Below, one piece after another: positions 1 to 9,820 of a stretch of 64,000 bases of DNA. The notes beneath the pieces were generated by a model. That model was not told the origin of the DNA. It did no database searches and saw only the letters and a program-made list of their open reading frames with translations. The DNA is from Larix kaempferi (taxonomy: Eukaryota; Streptophyta; Pinopsida; Pinales; Pinaceae): the NCBI GenBank assembly GCA_027924585.1, contig BSBM01000123.1, forward strand, positions 18,058,001 through 18,122,000. Direction: 5' to 3'. A program made the position numbers and the translations under genes. Numbering within the stretch: position 1 is the first letter of the stretch; each line of letters begins with the position of its first letter.

Positions 1-620
1 ATGCAAACTGATAGGCACAGATTACTCAAGATCTACTTCGCGGATCATTACAAACATGTATCTTCGCACTTCGCAGATCTCAACAACCTACAAACTTTGT
101 TGAATCGTTGTTACTTATCTTCTATGACTACGCATTTACCATACTTAAAACAACTTCATAATGTTCATGCAAGCATATTCCACTACTTATCATATCATTG
201 TCATTCAAATTCATATGAAAATGTATATATAATCATAGCATTCATGAACACTCAATATAACAGAGATTCAAACACATAACACAAGTATTTACATGGTTCA
301 CCCCCCCAAATGGGAGCTACATCCACAGGAACTATTCTTATATTTCTTGGAAGGGGTTAACAGTTCGAGTCTGCGCACTTAGCTGCGGACTCTTCTCTAC
401 AATATATATATGCGCAACACAGCTGCAAAGTCTTTTTTCCTCCCTTAGATCTCTCAAAATCTAACATAAGTCTAACAAACTCTCACATAATATAACCCTT
501 CCTTATACAAAATTTTTCTTTTTATAGATTGTACCCAAAGGTCACATATTTACAATAACTATGGGCCAACCCCCATAGTACTCTAAAACCCAAAAATGGC
601 ATGGTTCTCCTATTGAACAT
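1..620 (-). repeat. probable 3' LTR portion of the minus-strand Ty3 element
   Basis: This stretch has no coding frame worth keeping. On the plus strand it carries a run (about 283-345) resembling the 'tttacgtggtt...acatccacgg' segment present in the LTRs of other minus-strand elements in this window. On the minus strand there is a TATA-like CTATAAAAAG at 518-527, as expected for an LTR promoter. It lies beyond the last coding pieces of the Ty3 element, where a 3' LTR belongs. I could not fix either LTR boundary, and the partner LTR was not found, so this is a tentative call. Confidence 0.35.
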
Positions 621-761
621 GCTTTATCTTTACTTCGCCGGAGCTGTGTTATCCTTTTGCGTTGCTTCCTCTGGCTCTGACGGTTCTTTGACAGTCACAG
701 TTCTAACCATGCGACTCTGACACTACAATGGTGCATCATTTGCACCATTCTGCTTCTTTAA

Positions 762-1871
762 TTATTGCTTCTGTAGCTGACAGTCTGTCGCTTCATTCAT
801 AACCACTCCAACTACCTCGATGGTCCTTAGTACTTCTCCTTTACTAAGGGGATAGATCCTTTTCTGCCACTTCGCTTCGCTCCATGTTCTGCTCCTGGGA
901 ATTGAGGAGTTGTTTCTCCCAAAACAGGTCGATGTTAGGCCTCTCCTAAATTTTACTTTCGTCATCAAAACTTCTTCCACTTGGGTTGCGCCCAACAGGC
1001 CCCTAACACTTAATCGTGGCTCGCCTCTAAGCCACTTTGACTGGGTTGTTCCAACTGTGCATCCCCTGGGATATGTAATTTCACAGCGAACTCCTGATAA
1101 GTTGGACTCAACTTCACAACTATGTCCTTGGCTTCTTGATCAAACTCCTTAATTGTTTCGAGCATCTCCTCTGAGATGGGTTCTAGAATTTTTTCCTTCA
1201 TACTGTTCTCTGTTGTCCGAAGTTCTTGCAACGTTTGCTCAATTTATTCAAAAAGTGCAAGCGCCTCTTCATGCATTGGTTGTAACTTCGATGAAGTTTC
1301 AACTTCCTTCACCCTTAATGCTTCCATCTCCTTCTGGAGTTTTTTCTTCTCTGCGAACTTCTGGATCCTTTGCCTTGGTGTAAAATCCTTCATATCCATG
1401 TTCATAGAGTCAATATATTTATGTCGTTGTTGTACCTCATCCTAATTTTTCTATAACTTAGGTTATTACTGTAGCATAGTCCATACCTTGGTAATTTCAT
1501 CAAGTAGGTATTGACATCTCGCCACTTCTACGAAGATGTTTTCTATGGAAGCCTTCACTTCTTCGACTCTTGCTTCTTTATCTTGCTGCGGGGTGCCATA
1601 TTGTTGTCGAGCTTCTAAGTCAACAATCTGCTCCTTATAGCCAATATCCATGTTTTCCATTTTAGACTTGAGATTGTCTACTGCGGCACCAATCCTTCGG
1701 ATAGTGGCTTCTACCTCAAGCTCTTCTGGGAAGTCTGGGATCTTCGCACAGGATTCAGCAATATCTTTCTTCAACTTCTCCTACTTCTCTTGTGCATATG
1801 CTAAATCCTTGGTCTTTAGTGTGCATTCATCCTTTATCTCCTTGTATCTTTCCTCCAGCTTTAGATGCTAG
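762..1871 (-). pseudogene. decayed charged, coiled-coil reading frames downstream of the retroelement orphan ORF
   Basis: Several minus-strand open pieces lie in series (complement 1466-1774, 1010-1231, 762-995). The first is rich in Glu, Lys and Ile/Leu heptad-like spacing and would form a coiled coil. The second contains another acidic helical stretch. They follow the orphan ORF at 1979-3956 in the same orientation and are probably its C-terminal continuation, now broken by stops and frame changes. I recognise no family. They may belong to the additional ORF between integrase and the 3' LTR that some plant Ty3 lineages carry. Confidence 0.35.
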
Positions 1872-1978
1872 TTATAGGATACTATGTCTCTATCTCAAAT
1901 TTCTTCCACAACCTGCAAATGCAAATTATGTAATCCTTCAATGGGAAACATCCCAACATTAATATCCAGATGTGCGAG

Positions 1979-3956
1979 CTACTTCGCACCTTCAGTGAGC
2001 TCGTCGGTTGGAAATATGATATTCATCGACTCAATTCTAACTAACCAAGGTCTCATTGTTAAGGCAAGTTCCTTTCTTTTCCTTTCGCTTGACTCACCTG
2101 CCCGATCATCAGAATCGAGTTCTCTCACCAAGTCTCCCTGGACTTGTTCAACCATTGCTACCAGACTCTTCATTTCTGCGAGGCTGTCCATCATGCCTGC
2201 TTGGACTGTTTCTTTCTTGCTTTCCTTTATTGCAAGTGTTTCTTCAATATGATTCGACACTCGGACTGTGATGCAATCATAGTCATCATCATGCAACTGC
2301 GCATCGAATGCAAGCTTAGTGTCTTTTTGTTTCTTCCTGTGCATTCCTTCTGGCATGGCTATATCAGTTTGCTTTTGTTTCTCGCCTGCTGAAAACCCAA
2401 CAACTTGCTCCAGTTCTGTGCCTTGGCTTGGTTCTAGGTTATGTGCGCTTGTTGTATCATCACCTTGGTCTTGTGGATCTCCGGCTGCGCTCTCTTCTGA
2501 GGTGGTGACCAATGTGGCTGGCATATCAACCTTCCAATCTGGTGGCCAGTCTTACATAATCAGATCGATTTTATGCGCCTCTAACTGATATAGTCCTTCA
2601 AACCATTGAGGAGGCATGATCTGTACTCTAGGCTGAATGTAAATAAAGTGCAATCCATCTTTGAAATTCATCTTCTGGATATAGCGAGTTGTCACTTCCT
2701 TAGTGATATGCAGAGTCCTTTGAATGACTTCACATAACTGCTCATAGCAAGTATACAACTGTATTTTGTTTACCCGATCTAACTTCACGTTTTCCCACAT
2801 GTTCGCAAACCTCGGTCGTCGGAAGTCTCCAACGAATACCGAGACATTCTATTGATAGTTAGGATCCTTCCATCCCACGAAGGCGATCAATACTAGAAAC
2901 CAATTATAGTGGAATTGACTTCCATTTTCTTGTGTATTTCGGATTTATTCTAAGAATTCGTTCAGCAGGTAGCTCACCCAATTGAACTGAAGGCCATCCT
3001 TGGTATTCGTAGCTAACGATATTGCAATGGCTGATACCTTGTTCGGTCTACATTTCCTCAAGATCTTTTCAGCAAGGAGCCAGACTGTGAACCGCATGGA
3101 TTGATCCTTGATCCCATCGGTTGTATAACCATGGATTCCTTTTGTTATCCCTAATTCGATCTTCATCCTTGAAGCCAACTCTTTATCCTTGTTCTTGTCG
3201 ACGAACTCAACTGCAGGATCAACACCCCTCTTGCACAAGTGTGTGATCCAGTAGATGAGATCGATGTTAATGTCTATCTCGCGGTCTTAACACAAGTATC
3301 CCTAGGGCATGCATGAAATAAATGTGCGCACCACCATTGTAAGCTCTGGGATCCTATCAAAATTTGGAATGCGCAACAGGTTTAGCAACCCTGATGGCTG
3401 CAACAGTGCAATCCAGTCTTGCGGATCAATGGTTTCCTGCTTGGAAGCTTCATCATACCTTCTGCACATGTATTGATATGGCTTGAATTGTGGAAATTTT
3501 GCATCATGGAGCAAGTCATGGTCTGCGAATTTTCACTTTGGAATTTTACCAAGAAAATTCTCCTTAAGCCGCACATGGATTGACATTGGCGGCATCAGAA
3601 TTTCATACCGAGGATTCCTCATGAGCAGTACCTCTGGCGCATATTCTTTCCTTGCAGGTATGTATTCTGGAACAAGCAGGATGGGTCTCTCTTGAGGTGG
3701 TGCTGGTGGAAATGGCTTCGGAACACTCCCGACCTTCCGCTTTTCCTGTTCATTGGCCTTCTGCTTGTCTTTCTACTTTTGTTGTTGTACATTCCTCGGT
3801 GAGTTTCTAGATGATCCACCGCGTTCTGGGACTGCTTTCTTCACAGGTGTCTTCATGACTCCTTCCAAACCAAAATGTCAGAAGTCACTCAATATTTCAT
3901 CTAAGGTCGACTGCTCAGACATATACTGTAGGATAATGATTTCTTTCAACTGGTAA
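1979..3956 (-). pseudogene. orphan retroelement-associated ORF, copy 1 (family of unknown function)
   Basis: Read on the minus strand from about 3956, a near-continuous but broken protein runs through open pieces at complement 3302-3514, 2945-3238, 2552-2800 and 1979-2524. The N-terminal part is basic and polar. The middle contains the block FNWVSYLLNEFLE (in 2945-3238) followed by an aromatic-rich stretch. The C-terminal part (1979-2524) is acidic and Ser/Thr rich. The FNW block and its surroundings resemble, weakly, the better-matched pair of frames at 6413-7837 and 44670-45548. It lies downstream of integrase in the same orientation, so it was probably carried as an extra ORF of the Ty3 element. 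It is not gag, pol or a recognisable envelope. No catalytic motif is visible. Stops and frame changes show it is dead here. Confidence 0.45.
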
Positions 3957-4670
3957 AAACTTGGAAATTACAGGAAGTAAAAATTAACATTCATTATAAA
4001 ACCTGTAAGTAAAAAGTCTTTACTATTTATAGGCACCTCATCACTAAGGCGCTCCCAAAAACAGTCAACTTAGCATTAAATTCTATGTCCGTTGGCCAAA
4101 TATTACTTAGATTTTGGTCCTTTCCCTTCATTAAACATGTCTTCAACGAACGAATATGCCTTAAATGCAGAAATATCTTATTTCCGAAACTACTGTATAA
4201 TGGCTACTTTCCGATAAAAAATTGTAACGACTAGTTTTCCTTTACTTAGCTAGTGGTCATGTGAACTGTGAGTATCACTACACTTTTTTTGTTGCTAGTG
4301 AGTATGTGAATTGCGAGGTTCACTGCGCATTTCTCTTTCTTAACTTTAACTTTGCAGCGTGATTCCTCTTTTACTTCGCAACTGAAATTGCTATGTGTGC
4401 TTCGTAGCACACCCTTCATTTTTGTGAAAACTTCACATTTTACCAAAACTGTGTGCAGACTCTTATTCTTTTATTTTTAGTGTCCAATTTCAATTGCACT
4501 TGACACTTAAAATTGTCTTCCGTTGCTTAACTGATACTTGGAATATTAGGGAAATCCCTGTAAGGCTTTAGTCTACTCCCATTAACAAGTCCTTTCAAAT
4601 TTTCTCCAAGTAGTGCGGTTAACTGAACTGTGCCACCACTAGTGACGTGCTTAACAATGTATGGTCCTAA
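3957..4670. other. non-coding spacer inside the Ty3 element
   Basis: This is about 700 bases between the end of the integrase region and the orphan ORF. Only short chance frames are present. I see no repeat, RNA gene or recognisable regulatory site. Confidence 0.4.
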
Positions 4671-5926
4671 CTAATGCATTTTGAATTTTCCAGGAAATTT
4701 CATAAATTTTCTATCGTAAAGGAGGACAAGGTCTCCTACCTGAAAAAATTTATTCTTGATGTCTCTATCACGCCATACTTTTTCTTTGCCTTTCTTCACT
4801 TGTTGGTGAAAACCTGCCATGAAGCGATCTTCCTCCAATCCAACTAAGTGTAGTAGTCTTTCTTGCATTGTCTGATCATCTAGCATATATGTAAATGATG
4901 CAAATCTCAAACTTCATGCTATGTATTCCATGGGCATGACAGATTCTTGTCCATATGCTAATTTGAAAGGTGTATGACCTGTCAACTTCTTACAAGTTGT
5001 TCTATATGCCCATAATACCATTGATATTCTGAGATCCCAATCATCCCTGTTTGTGTTGCATACTTTGGTCAATGCATTTTCCAATACTTTGTTAAAGGCT
5101 TCTATAGTGCCATTAGCTTGTGGATGATATGGGTGCTCTTCTGATGGTAGATCTGAAATTCTTTTGTCAAGGCTGCAATACTTCTATTCAGAAAATGGGT
5201 TCCCTGATCACTCATCAAAATATTTGGACATCCAAACCTTGTCAAAATATTCTCAAAAATGAACTGTACAGCAGTAACTGCACTACAATCCTTCACTGGT
5301 TTTGCCTCTTCCCATCTCGTCAAATAATCTGTAGTTGTGATGATATACCTTGAGCCAGTTCGCTTTCCTGGTGGGTTAATAGGTCCCACGAATTTAATAG
5401 CCCATTTATCAAAGGATTGAAGTGTCAGTTGTGGCATCAATGGCATCTCATCTCGACGAGATGGATTTCCCATTCTTTGGCATACATCCCACTTCTGGTA
5501 ATGTTCTTTTGAGTCTTTGTGTATTGTAGGCCACCATAGTACTGATCTCAAAATTTTCTGCGCAGTAGCTCTTCCTACGTAGTGTCCTCCAGATACACCT
5601 GAATGTGCTTCGACCATTATACTAGGTCTTTCGTGTTCTAGTAGGCATCTTCACAATACTTCATGTGGTCCTAATTTATACAATTATCCAACAATTAGAG
5701 TAAAGTCAACTGCTCTTACCACTAATTGTTTCTTCTGCTGCGTAGTAAACTCTATAGGCGCTAATCCTGTAGTAAAAAATTCTATGATATCTCTGAAGTA
5801 GTCATCTACTCTATGGATAGAAAAAAATTGTGCATCTAGTAGACTATCCTCCATATTACTTGGTTCTTCGCCTGACTCAATGCATGACAGATGGTCAGTT
5901 CCTGCATTCAATCTTCCTAGTTTCAC
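4671..5926 (-). pseudogene. Ty3 integrase (zinc-binding, DDE core, C-terminal domain), broken
   Basis: The frames at complement 5684-5926, 5102-5617 and 4671-4910 form one integrase region, which would insert element cDNA into chromosomes. The first piece is the RNase H-integrase linker. The second has the zinc-binding region (HS..GGHY...WDVCQ), in which the first Cys of the usual CxxC is Trp. It also has the catalytic core with TDYLTRW (first Asp) and LMSDQGTHF (second Asp). A one-base loss near 5130 shifts the frame just before the expected YHPQxNGxxE, but codons for the Glu-bearing part can be read in the next frame. The third piece is the C-terminal domain ending in a GDLVLLYDRKF motif. 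No chromodomain follows. The region is clearly defective. Confidence 0.85.
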
Positions 5927-5962
5927 AATGATTTCAAAATCATATTCCTGAAACAGTAAAAA

Positions 5963-6412
5963 CTATCTGCATATTCTTCCCCCTAACGCTAGTTTATTGA
6001 CCAAGTACTTCAAAGCTGAATGATCAGTAAACAAACAGAAATATGAACCTGGCAGATAGTGTCTAAACTTATGCAATGTGTATACCATGGCTAAGCCTTC
6101 CCTTTCTGTCGTGGTATAATTATTCTCTGCTGAGGATAGCTTTCTGCTTGAAAATGCAATGGGATGATTGATGCTTCCCTCACCTAGTTGAGCTAGTAAA
6201 ATGCCAAGTGCTATAGATGAAGAAACTACGTGTACATGGAATGGTTTATTCCAATCATGAATCACTAGAATAGGTTCCATAACCATTTTCTCTTTCAATG
6301 TGTCCAATCCTTTTTGGCAATATTCAATCCAACTGTACTTCGCTTCTTTCTTTAATAATTTCTCCATAGGCGCAGTAATCTGTGCATATCCTTTGATGAA
6401 TTTCCTATAGTA
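5963..6412 (-). pseudogene. Ty3 reverse transcriptase C-terminus and RNase H, broken
   Basis: The piece at complement 5963-6367 carries the RT connection (LKEKMVMEPIL) and the RNase H domain: FHVHV..SSIALG, the region around TTTEREGLAMVYTL, and LFTDHSALKYL. The first catalytic Asp, normally in HVDAS, is Val here. Just upstream (6368-6412) the residues YYRKFIKGYAQITAPMEKL continue the RT thumb after a stop. The RT fingers and palm, including the YxDD motif, are absent: the sequence runs straight into an unrelated orphan frame at about 6413. This is a truncated, inactive pol in a rearranged element. Confidence 0.85.
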
Positions 6413-7837
6413 TCATGTAATGTCCTTTTCTCTTCTATATACCTCTTCATCTTTCAAAAAATGATCCTTGTATTCAAAATTTATCCTGCATGATGAACAA
6501 TGTTTTGCTACTTTTTGATGGTTTTCGTTTCTAACGAAGATCTTTTCTCCAAAATGATAATCCTCTAGTTCTTTCACAAATCCATCAAGTCCTTTGACCT
6601 TGTTGAATTTATAAGCTCCAACCACAAACAAGAGTGGTGGGTATGAAGCTTTCTTGTCTTCATTCAAAAAATTTCCTATACCATTTATAAACACCTGCCT
6701 CACTGCCTCCTTCAAAATGATGTATTCTGTAACATATTTGGGTATCAATGAAGGACTCTTTGTTCCTCCATACATGTAGAGATAAGTGCTTTCTCAACTA
6801 AAATAATAATCTACGTATTCGATGATAAATTCTAACGCTGCATTTGACATACAATCCGGTTCTTCATTGAAAATCAATCTATATAATGGTATAAAAAATT
6901 ACTCACAGATCAACTTGTAGAAGCTCGCATATTTTTGAGCCCACACAATCTGGTAAGCCAAAAAAATTGGCGTCTCATTCAAAACCCAATGGCATCCTAG
7001 GTTTGGGAAAGGATTTTTTATGAGAGTGCAATCAACTAAATATGATGACATATAGAATTCAGCCTTGTTTTTCTTCAACACTTACTGAGCCTTTGATATA
7101 GGTTGAGCCATATTTTTCGAAATGATATCTACCCAATTGAATATGGTGTCGTGTGTTGTGGCGTGGCACATCAGTGGAATCCAGGTGTGTTCGTAAATGT
7201 TCGCATTCGCCTTTCAATATATCCTACATAGAGGCATCACGACAACCCTAAATGGAGTCTTCAGATTCTTGGTTTCGTACTTTCCACTAGACCTTTGCCT
7301 TAGTTGCTTACGTGGGAGTAACATTTTCTTTGCGCATTCCAAACGTTCTAGCTTTATACTCTTGACCCATTGATTTGTCAGGAAGACTTTGGGTGTTGGA
7401 AATTTGTAAGTTGCACTTATATGTGCCGACTGAAAAGAAGCAAGCTCATTTCCATTAGTTACTGAAATGATTCTAAACTTCACATCTACGTCTGGAAGAA
7501 TCCAGTCGATCACCTCTGAACATGGGAACAACTCTGGTCGTGTGGCATCTTTGTGGAGGTTGGAATTCATTATATTCTGGTCTATCACAGTTTCTTCTGT
7601 GGTTGCATCTGGTATATTATGATCCTTTATAAGTTGATAGATTTTTTCCCAAACATATTCAGGGACTATTCCCGCGACAACCTTTGTATCTTCAAACTGA
7701 GTATCCATGGTGGATTCCGGGACCACCTCTATATCTGAATTTGACTCCACCACCTTGGCATTGCGCTTAGAGATCCTTCTAGACATATATGAGTCATCTA
7801 ACATAATAGAAGCATCAAATAGTGACATTGGTTCCAT
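6413..7837 (-). pseudogene. orphan retroelement-associated ORF, copy 2 (family of unknown function)
   Basis: On the minus strand a start at 7837 opens a 207-residue frame (to 7214). It continues in broken pieces at 6899-7081 and 6413-6775. Two blocks match the plus-strand frame at 44670-45548. The first is PCSEVIDWIL...ASFQ...FLTNQWVKSI, matching SCSNVLEWII...ASFH...HLTNEWVEKF. The second is MPLCRIY...IFNWVDIISKNM..PISKAQ, matching MKIICRLY...MFNWNSVLSFAL..SIENAQ. The order and spacing of blocks agree, so these are homologues. No known domain, signal peptide or membrane segment is evident. It ends in the RT thumb of the Ty3 element, which looks like a recombination junction. The function is unknown. 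Confidence 0.55.
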
Positions 7838-8374
7838 TTATAACATAACCAGATAGATTTAAGAGAATGATAACATGAGGTCTTCAAACAAGATACTGAG
7901 TACACTATTTATTCATATGACATTTTCATTTTACTTAGATTTATCAAATAAAACTACACATAAGCCCAAATGTCTATGCTATCAACCTATTCATAAATTT
8001 TTTTTAATGCAAACTATCCTTGAAGCAAATGCAAATTGAAAGGATATTCTATTATGCAAACATTTTGAAAACAAATAATGAGGTTAATCAATTTATCAAG
8101 CAAATGACCATATGGAATAGAAATAAAACTGGTCGAGCAACGCCTTCTTCGATGATGAATAGAGGTCAAATATCAAAGCTTAACCACTCTCAATACACAA
8201 TCCTATAGAGCTTAGGGATCCAATCCAGTTCTAGTATCCAAAATTGTAACAATTGTGTTTCTTAGGGTTCAAATGGGGTATCGTTGCTTGAGATCTTGTT
8301 GAGAAAAAATTCTTAGGCTGAGTTTCCTATTTTTTCCTTAAATCGAAACATATCTGACTGATCTCTTTGTGTTA
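7838..8374. other. AT-rich spacer 5' of the LINE
   Basis: This holds the flank into which the LINE inserted. Only chance frames are seen. Short runs of 'ttagggttc' type occur on both sides of the LINE (about 8257 and 15470), consistent with one pre-insertion sequence. Confidence 0.4.
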
Positions 8375-8387
8375 AAACGTGAGCGGG
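8375..8387 (+). repeat. target-site duplication, left copy
   Basis: The 13 bases AAACGTGAGCGGG are repeated exactly at 15431-15443, directly after the poly-A tail of the LINE. Length and position are typical of target-primed reverse transcription. Confidence 0.93.
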
Positions 8388-8491
8388 AAGGAGGATCAAG
8401 CATGTGCCATAACCATTAAATTTTCTGGTGAGCAAGAGCGTGAGCATGCATGTCCTGTTCGACTGGTTAGGTTTTTCTCCCCTGTCTGGGG

Positions 8492-9782
8492 ATGGATCCT
8501 CCTCCGGACCCGAGTCTGGAGGCTCGCAAGAAACTTCTAGATGAGGCCTTCCATGCTCTGGTGGCCACTTCCCCTCCTCCTCCTCCCTCACCGGCCTCAG
8601 TTGGAGACGGTTTTGTCAAACACGTGTATGCCCCTAAGATCCAGATCAATTCGGCCGCTTCACGGCTGAAGGCCTTATCCCTGAGTGACCGTGGGTTGAT
8701 CGGTTAGTTCACAGGGATCTGGCCTTCGTCGAAGACTATGGATACCTGGGTAAAAAAGAATTGGATGCCACTAATCTCTGGAGGTTTGCAGCATTGTTTC
8801 TGTGGAAAAGGTTTCTTTACTTTCATGTTTGAAAATAAAGACGACTGTGACCTCATTTTTCGAAGCGGACCCTATTACATGGGTCCGAGGGGGATTTTCC
8901 TCAATCATTGGACTCTATCCTTTGACCCAAAAAAGGAAGTTCCCTCTACTGTCCCTGTTTGGGTCTGTCTGCCTCACCTTCCCTTGCATTGCTGGAATGA
9001 CGAATCCCTTCAGGAAATCGGGAAATCTTTAGGGAAATACATTGATAATGTAGAGTCAAAAGGCCCTCTATTCTCCTGTGCAAGGATTTGTGTAGAGGTC
9101 GACCTGGAGAAGGGGCTGCTGGAGGTAGTAAGTCTGTGTATGGATGGTTGGGAATACATGCAGAAAGTCGATTACGAATAGCTACCTTTCAAAAGTAAGA
9201 AGTGTCACAAGTATGGTCATTTCGTCAAAAACTGCCCTAAAGCAGATCAAGGAATTTCGGAGAAACCCCAAGAAGAGGAATGGCATCAAGTGAAAAAAGG
9301 AAGAAAAATGAATTCCCCAAACCCAGATCCAAAGGAACCGCAGCAGGAAAGAGGTAAAGCTCAACCCCAACTTGAGAAGGTAGTCAATACAAACAATCAA
9401 TTCATATCCCTGAATGTTGAAGAAGGCAAGATATTCCTCTAGCTGATTTGGGCTCTGATCCTCGAGTTATATCCATCTCCATCCCCCCCCATCGGCAAAG
9501 GAAACTCAGTTCCAACATTCGAGGGTTCCCCACCCCTAGGAAGCTCTTGGGCCAAAATGGTTAAACAAAGCAAAGCCTCCTCCCACTCCACTTCTCTGGA
9601 ATCCTCCTCAAAAGACTCTCAAGAACCTCTTGACACTGGTACCCCCCCCAAACACTATAGGAATAAAATCTCATATATTCCACCGTGAGCAAGAAGCAGA
9701 AAGGGAGTTGGAATTAGAAAGACAACGAAGCATTGAAGAGACAAAACTTCTCCAAAATATAAAAAACCCAGGGAAAGCATGA
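8492..9782 (+). pseudogene. LINE ORF1 protein (DUF4283, zinc knuckle), broken
   Basis: ORF1 proteins bind the element RNA and act as nucleic-acid chaperones. A start at 8492 opens one frame that continues through in-frame stops at 8705, 9179 and 9440. The part from about 8738 is a DUF4283 domain (FENKDDCDLIFRSGPYYMG, then WVCLPHLPLHCW). Beyond the second stop the same frame gives the zinc knuckle region SKKCHKYGHFVKNCPK, in which the first Cys of CxxC is Ser. A proline-rich, Ser-rich tail follows in a shifted frame after a C-run near 9485 and ends near 9782. ORF2 starts 38 bases later. Confidence 0.85.
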
Positions 9783-9820
9783 GGCAGAGCTAGAGCAGCC
9801 CTTCAATCTGGAAAGAAGTA

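Noticed and set aside
1-279. 92-codon open frame at the left edge
   Set aside because: Low-complexity His/Tyr/Asn-rich translation with no domain, in what is probably LTR or flank DNA.
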